Below, in pieces: positions 1 through 5,097 of a DNA stretch of 5,097 nt; position 1 is the stretch's first letter, and each line of letters begins with the position of its first letter. The notes beneath the pieces are model-generated. The model ran no database searches. It saw only the letters and a program-made list of their open reading frames with translations, and was not told the origin of the DNA. A program made the translations under genes and the position numbers. Location of the stretch: assembly GCA_913056415.1 (NCBI GenBank), contig CAJXNA010000159.1, forward strand, positions 1 to 5,097, written 5' to 3'. This DNA is from an uncultured Chloroflexota bacterium (GTDB lineage Bacteria > Chloroflexota > Dehalococcoidia > SM23-28-2 > RBG-16-64-32).

Positions 1-19
1 CAATACCACGAGGCCTCTC

Positions 20-559
20 TTGTCGGAGGCTTCTATTGATAACCTCAGAGAGTTCGTAACGCGCTGCAATACCCGAGTGGCCGATCGCGAAGCTCTAATA
101 GACCTTGTTCGGGAGGTTGCACCTGCACCTCCCCCAGGCAAGAGACCTTTAATCCCCCTGAACGAATTTATCAGATACTGCCAATCGTTCTCCGGAGAAG
201 CTCCCGACAACATTCGTGTCATCTACCACAACATAGATGGGAACAATAGAACGGGACATCTCAAGCAAGGATTCTATGGGTGTCAACGCTTCTTGCAGGA
301 GTATCCGCAGCACACAGCCTATGTCGCTTCTACACCTCCAGCAGAACCGTTCGACCTGCGAGGAACTCCTTTGGGGGATGATTGGAGCAAGTTCGTCGCC
401 GCCTTCGGTAGCGAGGCCGACGACCTCTACGGCTATGACTTGTCAACCCTGCGAAGCTATCTGACGCCAGACTTTGGCGGTTATCGTTCGGGAGGTGGAG
501 GCGGAGACTACCCATTCAAACTCGTCTGGCCTCTGGTCGCCAGAATGATTGCCGCCTAG
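20..559 (+). CDS. Hypothetical protein, possibly 5'-partial
   Basis: I do not recognise this protein. From the TTG at 20 it has 179 residues. The frame has no stop back to base 2, there is no clear ribosome binding site before the TTG, and no in-frame ATG exists until residue 176, so the real start may lie left of the window. Visible parts are a charged, probably helical N-terminus (residues 1-33), a Pro-rich hinge (34-46, APAPPPGKRP), a mixed middle part with an aromatic and polar stretch (47-103), an acidic region (118-141), a Gly run (158-162) and a hydrophobic C-terminal end. There is no signal peptide or clear membrane segment, so a soluble protein is likely. Its codons use more A/T third positions than the genes to the right, which could mean recent acquisition. 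It converges on the HD-GYP gene and is unlikely to belong to its operon. Coding status is likely; function is unknown. Confidence 0.6.
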   Translation: MSEASIDNLREFVTRCNTRVADREALIDLVREVAPAPPPGKRPLIPLNEFIRYCQSFSGEAPDNIRVIYHNIDGNNRTGHLKQGFYGCQRFLQEYPQHTAYVASTPPAEPFDLRGTPLGDDWSKFVAAFGSEADDLYGYDLSTLRSYLTPDFGGYRSGGGGGDYPFKLVWPLVARMIAA

Positions 560-561
560 CG

Positions 562-663
562 GTGGCAATAGACACGGCATCGCCGGGCAACATCCGCCCC
601 ACTAAGGCCGTCCTCGTCATCGTCGCCCACACGGACGATATTGCCGGAGGACGTCTGAACTAG
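562..663 (+). pseudogene. Possible remnant of a PIG-L/LmbE-type deacetylase N-terminus
   Basis: This 33-codon frame (GTG to TAG) lies in the gap between two converging genes. Residues 16-30 read AVLVIVAHTDDIAGG, which resembles the first beta strand and metal-binding loop of the PIG-L/LmbE family. That family has a hydrophobic strand, then (A/P)HPDD, then a short Glu/Phe/Gly-containing segment and a Gly-rich turn. Here the motif Pro is Thr, about three residues after DDI appear to be missing, and a stop follows three codons after the GG. Intact family members exceed 200 residues, so this cannot be a working enzyme. There is no ribosome binding site before the GTG. The match is short and judged by eye; chance is possible. 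Confidence 0.33.
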
Positions 664-687
664 CGCGGGGCGGCTCCGTCAGCCAGA

Positions 688-2094
688 TCAGTCGCCAGCG
701 GCGGACGGACTGCGTTTGCCGGATCCGGTCGCGGCGAACGAAGCCTCGCCGTTGCCGCTCCTCGGCTCGTCGTCAAGCAGGCCTCGCTTCTCCGCCTCCA
801 GAAACGCTCGCACCACTTCGGGGTCGAACTGACTGTTAGCGTTACGGACGATCTCTTCGATCGCCTTCCGATGCGGCAGCGCCTTGCGATAGGGCCGGTG
901 GGAGGTCATGGCTTCGTAGGCGTCCACCACGGCGTATATGCGGGCGCCCAGAGGGATCTCTGCGCCCTTCAGGCCGCGAGGGTAGCCGCGGCCGTCGTAG
1001 CGCTCGTGGTGAGCGTGGATCACCTCCGCGGCGTCGCGCAGGAAGTCGATCTCGTTGATGATCTGGTGGCCTAGCTCCGGGTGACGCTTCATCTCCACCC
1101 ATTCGGAGTCGTCCAGCGGTCCGGGCTTGGCGAGGACGGCGTCGGCGACGCCGATCTTGCCGATATCGTGGAGGATCGCCGCCTTTTCGATCTGGCGCAT
1201 CTGTTCCTTGCGCAACCCCATCTGCCAGGCCACGACGGAAGCGATCTCGGCGATGCGCCGGGCGCGGCCCTGGGTTACGTTGTCATGCAGGTCCAGGGCG
1301 GCGCACAGGACGGCAACGATTGAGTTGTAGCTGGACTTCAGCTCGTCCGTGCGGTTCTGCAGGTTGGCCTCCTGATGGCTAATGGCGTTTGATCTGCGGC
1401 GGACCAGGATCACCAGAACCAGGTAGAGGGCCCCTAAGACAGCGGCCAGTGAGATGAAGACGCTCCTCTCAATGTTCCTTATGTGACTGGCGATGGGGGT
1501 GAAGTCGCGGTACACCTCTGCCACGCCTATGGCCTGGGTGGAGTCGATTTCTGTAAGGGGTACGCCTATCCGAGCCAACTCAGTGTATGAATCCAGGCCG
1601 GGCTCTCCCAGTGAGGAGGGCTTCCCTGTCTCACTGACGACCTCGCCCTGAAGCGCGGCCTGGGTTGGGACGCGCTCAACAAGCGTCTCGCCGGAGGCTG
1701 CCTCGGCGCTGGAGTACACGAGGACGCCGTCGCTGTTGAAGACGTTGAGGCGCACCGTACGCGAGCTGAGGACCCCTTGCTGCACCGCAGTCTCAAAAGC
1801 GGCCAGATCAGTGCCCTCCAGCGGCGCAGCCAACATCTCCGGGTTCAGGTTGCGGGCGATGTACGGTCCTACCAACTCTGTCACCTCGGTCTCCGAGTCG
1901 TTCAGAGCCGTGGCTCGGATGTCGGACGCGAGGAAGCGGGTGACGGCGAAGCCCGCCGCAAGGAAGAGGACGAGGGCAACCAGGGCGAACACGACCGTGA
2001 ACTCCAGGAAGAGCGTTCTCTTGCGGTCCCGGGCTGCCGACCTGCTGACGCCAGCGAGCGCCGCCAGCTTGCCTATCATTGCCTGTGCTGCCAT
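688..2094 (-). CDS. Membrane HD-GYP domain protein, putative cyclic-di-GMP phosphodiesterase
   Basis: HD-GYP domains hydrolyse cyclic-di-GMP using a metal centre. From the ATG at 2094 the protein has 468 residues: transmembrane helix 1 at about 29-53, an extracytoplasmic segment of roughly 155 residues that may be Cache-like (its LNVFNSDGVLVYSS stretch fits a PAS/Cache strand pair), helix 2 at about 212-232, a short helical linker without an obvious HAMP domain, then HD-GYP at about 255-438 and a low-complexity tail. Visible motifs are HDIGK (309-313), His338, HHE (362-364), DGRGYP (367-372) and Asp391 in VVDAYEAM. The expected first His ligand, in the usual TxGH motif, is Arg277, and the residue four before it is Val, not the Glu of trinuclear members. 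The longer start at 2145 would overlap the upstream gene by 35 bases; 2094 is preferred because GAAGAGAG sits just before it. It follows the GGDEF gene by 16 bases, so co-transcription is likely. Family assignment is firm; activity is uncertain. Confidence 0.93.
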   Translation of the reverse strand: MAAQAMIGKLAALAGVSRSAARDRKRTLFLEFTVVFALVALVLFLAAGFAVTRFLASDIRATALNDSETEVTELVGPYIARNLNPEMLAAPLEGTDLAAFETAVQQGVLSSRTVRLNVFNSDGVLVYSSAEAASGETLVERVPTQAALQGEVVSETGKPSSLGEPGLDSYTELARIGVPLTEIDSTQAIGVAEVYRDFTPIASHIRNIERSVFISLAAVLGALYLVLVILVRRRSNAISHQEANLQNRTDELKSSYNSIVAVLCAALDLHDNVTQGRARRIAEIASVVAWQMGLRKEQMRQIEKAAILHDIGKIGVADAVLAKPGPLDDSEWVEMKRHPELGHQIINEIDFLRDAAEVIHAHHERYDGRGYPRGLKGAEIPLGARIYAVVDAYEAMTSHRPYRKALPHRKAIEEIVRNANSQFDPEVVRAFLEAEKRGLLDDEPRSGNGEASFAATGSGKRSPSAAGD

Positions 2095-2100
2095 CGCTTT

Positions 2101-2110
2101 TCTCTCTTCG
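2101..2110 (-). promoter_or_regulatory. Ribosome binding site deciding the HD-GYP start
   Basis: On the - strand the 16 bases between the GGDEF stop codon and the ATG at 2094 read cgaagagagaaaagcg. The purine-rich GAAGAGAG is at a workable distance from this ATG, while the upstream alternative start at 2145 lies inside the preceding gene. The stop-to-site spacing also fits translational coupling. Confidence 0.6.
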
Positions 2111-2968
2111 CTAATTCCAGCTGAGATCCTCGGGACCGGAATCATCCCTAAGTGTTTGCTGAGGCACGGACGTTGCCGATTGTGGCAGGCGCCGCCCGAC
2201 CTTGTTGGCGTACATATCGGCGTCAGCCCAGTGCATCATCTCGTCTACGTCTTCGCCGCCCCAAGGGTATCCGGAGACGCCTATGGAGACGTTGAGCAGC
2301 ACGCGCACACCTTCGTGCTCGTACATGGGGATCTCCTCCAGCTCTTCCCAGAGGCGCTGAGCAAGAGCGTACGCTCCGCGCTTGTCCGTGTCCGGCATGA
2401 GCACTGCGAACTCGTCGCCGCCCAGGCGGGCGGGGACATCGTTGGTGCGGATGTGCTTATCGATAACCTTGGCCAGATTGGCGATTATGATATCGCCCAC
2501 GGCATGGCCGTACTCGTCGTTTATCTTCTTTAAGCCGTCGATGTCCAGGGCTACGAGAGCCAGCGTCTGCTTGCTGGTGCGGGCGCGCGCCAGCCCCTCT
2601 TGAAAGCGTTCGTAGAAGTAGCGCCGGTTGTAAAGCTCCGTCAGCTCGTCGTGCGATGCCATCTTTTCAAGCTCTATCGAGCGCAGGATGAGTCGCCCCT
2701 GGTATCCACGCAGCAGGTCCACGTGCGTTATATGGATGTAGCGGGCAGTGGCGATCCCAAACAGGACAGGCAGGCAGACTAGTATGGGGTAGATGATGTA
2801 CTGCCATTGCTGGACGGCCTCTGTGAGTATGAAGAAGGTTGCGGCCCATCCCGCCAGAGCGAGCGTAATGAAGATGCTCACCCAGGCGATGCGGCCGATC
2901 CGCTCCTCGTCCCGTGCCAGCGGCTCTTCCGATGATACGTCTGCCCCGAGCTGTGTTATCGTGCTCAT
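2111..2968 (-). CDS. Membrane-anchored GGDEF diguanylate cyclase
   Basis: GGDEF enzymes join two GTP molecules into cyclic-di-GMP, acting as dimers on the cytoplasmic side of the membrane. The 285-residue protein has a charged N-terminus, two hydrophobic helices (about 27-49 and 57-77) joined by a very short loop, a helical linker (about 82-103), then the GGDEF domain from about 104 to 262. Motifs present are SHDELTELYNRR (105-116) at the domain start, the metal and nucleotide-binding strand LDIDGLKKINDEYGH (141-155), the intact GGDEF signature at 183-187, and an inhibitory-site RxxD (RTND, 174-177) exactly five residues before it. Known biochemistry of the family therefore predicts an active cyclase with product inhibition. 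With almost no extracytoplasmic loop, any input must come through the membrane helices or a partner. The ATG at 2968 is the only sensible start: TAAGG lies six bases upstream, and a stop occurs upstream in frame. It is the first gene of a pair with the HD-GYP gene. Confidence 0.95.
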   Translation of the reverse strand: MSTITQLGADVSSEEPLARDEERIGRIAWVSIFITLALAGWAATFFILTEAVQQWQYIIYPILVCLPVLFGIATARYIHITHVDLLRGYQGRLILRSIELEKMASHDELTELYNRRYFYERFQEGLARARTSKQTLALVALDIDGLKKINDEYGHAVGDIIIANLAKVIDKHIRTNDVPARLGGDEFAVLMPDTDKRGAYALAQRLWEELEEIPMYEHEGVRVLLNVSIGVSGYPWGGEDVDEMMHWADADMYANKVGRRLPQSATSVPQQTLRDDSGPEDLSWN

Positions 2969-2974
2969 CCTACG

Positions 2975-2979
2975 CCTTA
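2975..2979 (-). promoter_or_regulatory. Ribosome binding site of the GGDEF gene
   Basis: TAAGG on the - strand lies six bases before the ATG at 2968. It overlaps the stop codon of the possible upstream minicistron, so ribosomes ending there would occupy this site. Confidence 0.55.
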
Positions 2980-3003
2980 ATGTGGATTGCCTTCGTCATC
3001 CAT
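2977..3003 (-). other. Possible 8-codon leader minicistron upstream of the GGDEF gene
   Basis: The - strand reads ATG to TAA coding MDDEGNPH. AAAGGGTGA (3017-3009) ends five bases before the ATG, a reasonable ribosome binding site, and the TAA overlaps the site of the downstream cyclase gene. This layout is compatible with translational coupling or leader control. Such tiny frames are common by chance, and the peptide has no codon run that would suggest attenuation. Confidence 0.22.
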
Positions 3004-3396
3004 ACTCTTCACCCTTTCGAGCGAGTCGCCATTTTCGGTAGCTTGGGATTGACTGAGTCGCAACCGAATAACGTTCATTTCCATAAGGTAAGACGCGGCC
3101 CTTGGGGGGTAGTTACAGGAACGGCCGCTACTTTAGCGTGCGACTACGTTAAATACGACGCGGGCTAGCCTTGCGTCCTCTGGGGTGAACCCGCCGCCTG
3201 CCTGCCGACCCAGGGCAGGACCATCTGGGGTAGCTCCGTCACCCAGCCCCGGATGCGGGCTCATCCCACTTCTACCTCCAGTATGAGTACACCCGTCATC
3301 ACCACGGTGCCGCACCGATCTGTTCGTTGGGCGTAATAGGGTGCGAGCGCCGGTGAGGGCTGTGAGCATACGCGTAGCGGATGCAGGTTGGCGGGG

Positions 3397-3402
3397 TATA
3401 AT
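3397..3402 (+). promoter_or_regulatory. Consensus -10 box before the PHP gene
   Basis: TATAAT matches the sigma-70-type -10 consensus exactly and lies in otherwise GC-rich DNA. At 16-18 bases upstream there is no TTGACA-like box (the sequence is about GTAGCG), and no extended -10 TG is present. Transcription would start near 3409, giving a leader of about 45 bases. A missing -35 box suggests a weak or activator-dependent promoter. Confidence 0.5.
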
Positions 3403-3440
3403 ACACGGGCATCGCCGAATCCGCCCCAGATTGCTATCTG

Positions 3441-3446
3441 AAGGAG
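3441..3446 (+). promoter_or_regulatory. Strong ribosome binding site of the PHP gene
   Basis: AAGGAG lies six bases before the GTG at 3453. This supports GTG as the true start, since no ATG is placed as well. Confidence 0.8.
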
Positions 3447-3452
3447 ACCGCC

Positions 3453-4886
3453 GTGGAGCGTAGCCTGCGCCTTGAGGGACACATATCGGCGGAGGAGGTC
3501 CGCCGCAGCCCGTACCTCTACCTTCCCGTTCCCGTGCCGCCCCGCGCCTCGCGGCTGCACGTCTCCTACGAGTACTCGGATCCCGTGACCGCGCCCTTCG
3601 GCCTGGGGCCCGGTAACACCGTCGATATCGGCATCTTCGACCCCCGCGGCCACGACTTCATCGACGCCGCCGGCTTCCGCGGTTGGAGCGGCAGCGCCAA
3701 GCGCGAGTTCTTCATCGCCCCTCATGAGGCGACCCCCGGCTACATCCGCGGGCCGCTCTTCCCCGGCGACTGGCACGTTCTCCTGGGAATTGAGAAGGCG
3801 AACCCGGAGGGCGTGCGCTACGACGTGACGGTAAGCCTGACGCTGGACGAAGATGACCCACCCACGGCGGAGGCGCCGGCTGTACCGGCGGCGCAGCCAG
3901 CGCCTAAAGCTAAAGGCCGCAGCCGTTGGGTGAAGGGCGATCTCCACTGCCACACCGTCCACTCAGACGGGCTCAACACGGTGGACGAGATCGTGACCAA
4001 CGCCATCGAGCGCGGCCTTGATTTTCTGGCGGTGACCGATCACAACACCAACACCCACCACGAGGATCTGGCGCGGCTTGCCCACCTGCCGATCACTCTC
4101 ATCCCCGGCGAGGAGGTGACCACGTACTGGGGCCACGCCAACATGTGGGGCCTGCGGGAGTGGGTCGACTTTCGCTGCGCGGACTCGGAGTCTATGCAGG
4201 CGGTGCAGAGGTTCGTGCTTCAGAGAGGCGGTCTCATCTCCATGAACCACCCCAAGAGCGTGGGCCCGCCCTGGCTGTTTGAGGGCTGGAACGGCTACCC
4301 CTGTATGGAGGTGTGGCAGGCGCCCTGGCGCTTCTACAACTGGGAGTCGCTGGAGCGCTGGGATAACCTGCTGCGCGGCGGCGAGCGTGTCATCGCCGTG
4401 GGCGGCTCCGACGTCCACTCCATCCCGCCGAAGCCGCCGCGGCACCCGCACGGCCTGGGCAATCCCTGCACCTGGGTCTATGCCGAGGGCGGCCCATCCG
4501 AGGAGAGTATCCTGGAAGGCATCCGCGAGGGTCACGTGTTCATCACGGATGACCCCAACGGCGCCCAGCTCGTCCTGACGGCGGACGCCGACGGCGACGG
4601 CAAGTTTGAGGCGATGATGGGTGACACGGTTGAGGCGGCCGAGGGGCGGCAAGTATCCTTCCGTGTCTGGACGAACGGCGGCAGCGACCGTCGGCTGTGG
4701 ATCATCTGCGACGGCCTCCCCCTGGACGTGATACCGCTGGACGGCCCGGAGGCGACGCATTCGTTCTCGCTGGAGCTCTCCGGTCGCAGCTATGTGAGGG
4801 CGGAGCTTCGGGGCTTCCGCGGCCGGCCGGAACGGGGCGAGGTGGTGTGGGCGATGACGAACCCAATCTGGCTGAAGACCAGTTGA
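3453..4886 (+). CDS. PHP-domain metallohydrolase of the CehA/McbA type
   Basis: The protein has 477 residues, starts at GTG, and has no signal peptide, so it is probably cytoplasmic. An N-terminal beta-rich domain (about 1-132) is followed by a Pro/Ala linker (135-157), the PHP domain (about 158-365) and a beta-rich C-terminal domain (about 370-477). PHP metal ligands are all visible: HCH at 165-167, Asp172, TDHN at 195-198, GEE at 219-221, His228 in GHAN, His266 in MNHP, and GSDVH at 318-322. The family, named after the carbaryl hydrolases CehA and McbA, holds metal-dependent hydrolases acting on esters or phosphoesters; most members have no known substrate, and carbaryl hydrolysis should not be assumed here. 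An acidic loop, DADGDGKFE (378-386), resembles calcium-binding loops. Eighteen bases downstream begins a probable glycosyltransferase gene, so both likely share a transcript. Superfamily assignment is firm, subfamily fairly sure, substrate unknown. Confidence 0.93.
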   Translation: MERSLRLEGHISAEEVRRSPYLYLPVPVPPRASRLHVSYEYSDPVTAPFGLGPGNTVDIGIFDPRGHDFIDAAGFRGWSGSAKREFFIAPHEATPGYIRGPLFPGDWHVLLGIEKANPEGVRYDVTVSLTLDEDDPPTAEAPAVPAAQPAPKAKGRSRWVKGDLHCHTVHSDGLNTVDEIVTNAIERGLDFLAVTDHNTNTHHEDLARLAHLPITLIPGEEVTTYWGHANMWGLREWVDFRCADSESMQAVQRFVLQRGGLISMNHPKSVGPPWLFEGWNGYPCMEVWQAPWRFYNWESLERWDNLLRGGERVIAVGGSDVHSIPPKPPRHPHGLGNPCTWVYAEGGPSEESILEGIREGHVFITDDPNGAQLVLTADADGDGKFEAMMGDTVEAAEGRQVSFRVWTNGGSDRRLWIICDGLPLDVIPLDGPEATHSFSLELSGRSYVRAELRGFRGRPERGEVVWAMTNPIWLKTS

Positions 4887-4904
4887 CAGATATCGCAGGC
4901 TGAA

Positions 4905-5097
4905 ATGCGGATTCTCTTCTTCCAGGGGTTTGTCTCGCCGGATATGGAGCACGAGGCCAGCGACGCCATCGGCTACGGCATCACCTCGGCGGAGGCGATC
5001 GTTGCGGGGCTGTCGGCGCGCGGAATTGAGGTTGTGCCGGTGCAGCCGCCGCCGCGCGAATCGTTCGACCCGGAGAGGCGGCGGCTCTCCTGGATCC
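4905..5097 (+). CDS. N-terminal part of a probable glycosyltransferase (cut by window end)
   Basis: Sixty-four codons are visible before the right edge, with no stop. The N-terminus MRILFFQGF forms a typical first beta strand and turn of a Rossmann-like fold. A helix follows, containing SAEAIVAGLSARG (28-40), then a second strand IEVVPV (41-46). This order is common at the start of GT-B (GT4-type) glycosyltransferases, where the N-domain binds the acceptor, but the sugar-nucleotide-binding C-domain is outside the window, so other Rossmann proteins remain possible. The segment lacks the usual Gly-Gly pair after the first strand. The ATG at 4905 lies 18 bases after the PHP stop codon, with only a weak AGG five bases upstream; an alternative ATG occurs at codon 14. 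Close spacing and matching GC-rich codon use suggest an operon with the PHP gene. Confidence 0.7.
   Translation, partial: MRILFFQGFVSPDMEHEASDAIGYGITSAEAIVAGLSARGIEVVPVQPPPRESFDPERRRLSWI

Larger units (their letters stand above)
2969..3452. other. Divergent intergenic region with no confident gene
   Basis: This stretch separates the - strand cyclase operon from the + strand PHP gene. Its left part (about 2969-3170) is less GC-rich and should carry the cyclase promoter, but I see no good -35/-10 pair on the - strand. Its middle part (about 3170-3370) is GC-rich with short repeats, for example CTGGGGT at about 3179 and 3215. Long open frames here lack ribosome binding sites and have non-protein-like composition, so I do not call them genes. 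Its right end holds the -10 box and ribosome binding site of the PHP gene. No tRNA or terminator hairpin was found by eye. Confidence 0.6.

Noticed and set aside
11..32. Small hairpin with GCCTC/GAGGC arms around the TTG start of the left-edge gene
   Set aside because: The five-pair core, extended only by a wobble pair and one A-T pair, is short, and the frame may start further left, so no regulatory role can be supported.
676..708. TCCGTC/GACGGA inverted pair as a terminator for the converging genes
   Set aside because: The loop is over 20 bases, there is no T run on either strand, and one arm lies in the HD-GYP coding end.
2095..2145. Longer HD-GYP start at 2145, adding 17 residues
   Set aside because: It would overlap the GGDEF gene by 35 bases, whereas the ATG at 2094 has a well-placed purine-rich ribosome binding site in the gap.
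1736..2533. A 265-codon open frame on the + strand across the GGDEF/HD-GYP junction
   Set aside because: It is antisense to two clear genes with conserved motifs and has no recognisable domain.
3165..3200. GGGTTCACCCC on the - strand as a tRNA T-arm
   Set aside because: The flanking bases do not form a five-pair T stem, and no acceptor, anticodon or D arms can be found around it.
3180..3240. Short repeats and CTGCC/GGCAG inverted pairs suggesting a hairpin or RNA element
   Set aside because: Stems are about five pairs, with no T run or repeated unit structure; such pairs are expected by chance in GC-rich DNA.
3261..3962. A 233-codon open frame on the - strand opposite the PHP gene
   Set aside because: It mostly lies antisense to the PHP coding region, is rich in Arg/Ala/Gly as expected from the reverse of GC-rich codons, and shows no family motif or ribosome binding site.
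3963..4952. A 329-codon open frame on the - strand opposite the PHP gene
   Set aside because: The + strand frame here has a complete PHP active site. The antisense frame has His/Arg/Val-rich, motif-free composition typical of a GC-rich shadow.
5092..5097. Window ends exactly on GGATCC, suggesting a BamHI cloning junction
   Set aside because: The same site occurs inside the window at 721-726 and near 3578, so a complete BamHI digest would not give this piece; coincidence is enough.

Overview
The window looks like ordinary chromosomal DNA from a GC-rich, free-living bacterium. Coding regions right of about position 660 use mostly G/C third positions, genes have Shine-Dalgarno-type ribosome binding sites, and there is a membrane-bound cyclic-di-GMP signalling pair. 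The taxon cannot be fixed from the sequence; a high-GC environmental lineage such as Chloroflexota is a guess from gene style only. I see no rRNA, tRNA, CRISPR array, insertion sequence or phage gene.

Layout, left to right. (1) A + strand gene (about 20-559) of unrecognised function enters at the left edge. Its reading frame is open to base 2, so its true start may lie outside, and it is less GC-rich than the rest. (2) A 128-base gap between converging genes (560-687) holds a 33-codon stretch resembling the first strand and metal-binding loop of PIG-L/LmbE deacetylases, probably a gene remnant. (3) Two - strand genes read right to left form a short operon: a membrane GGDEF diguanylate cyclase (2968-2111), then, 16 bases on, a membrane HD-GYP phosphodiesterase with an extracytoplasmic sensor region (2094-688). 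The HD-GYP protein has Arg where the family has its first metal-binding His. (4) A 484-base divergent intergenic region (2969-3452) holds the 5' regions of both flanking units: a possible 8-codon minicistron before the GGDEF gene and a consensus -10 box plus strong ribosome binding site before the + strand gene. (5) A + strand gene (3453-4886) encodes a PHP-domain metallohydrolase of the CehA/McbA type with an intact active site. (6) Eighteen bases later a second + strand gene begins (4905) and runs off the right edge; its N-terminus suggests a GT-B glycosyltransferase.

The GGDEF and HD-GYP proteins would make and break cyclic-di-GMP at the membrane, if the HD-GYP domain is active. The PHP enzyme and the putative glycosyltransferase probably share a transcript, but their substrates cannot be read from the sequence. 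I found no convincing new system; the best leads are the altered HD-GYP metal site, the decayed gene fragment, and the unassigned left-edge gene.
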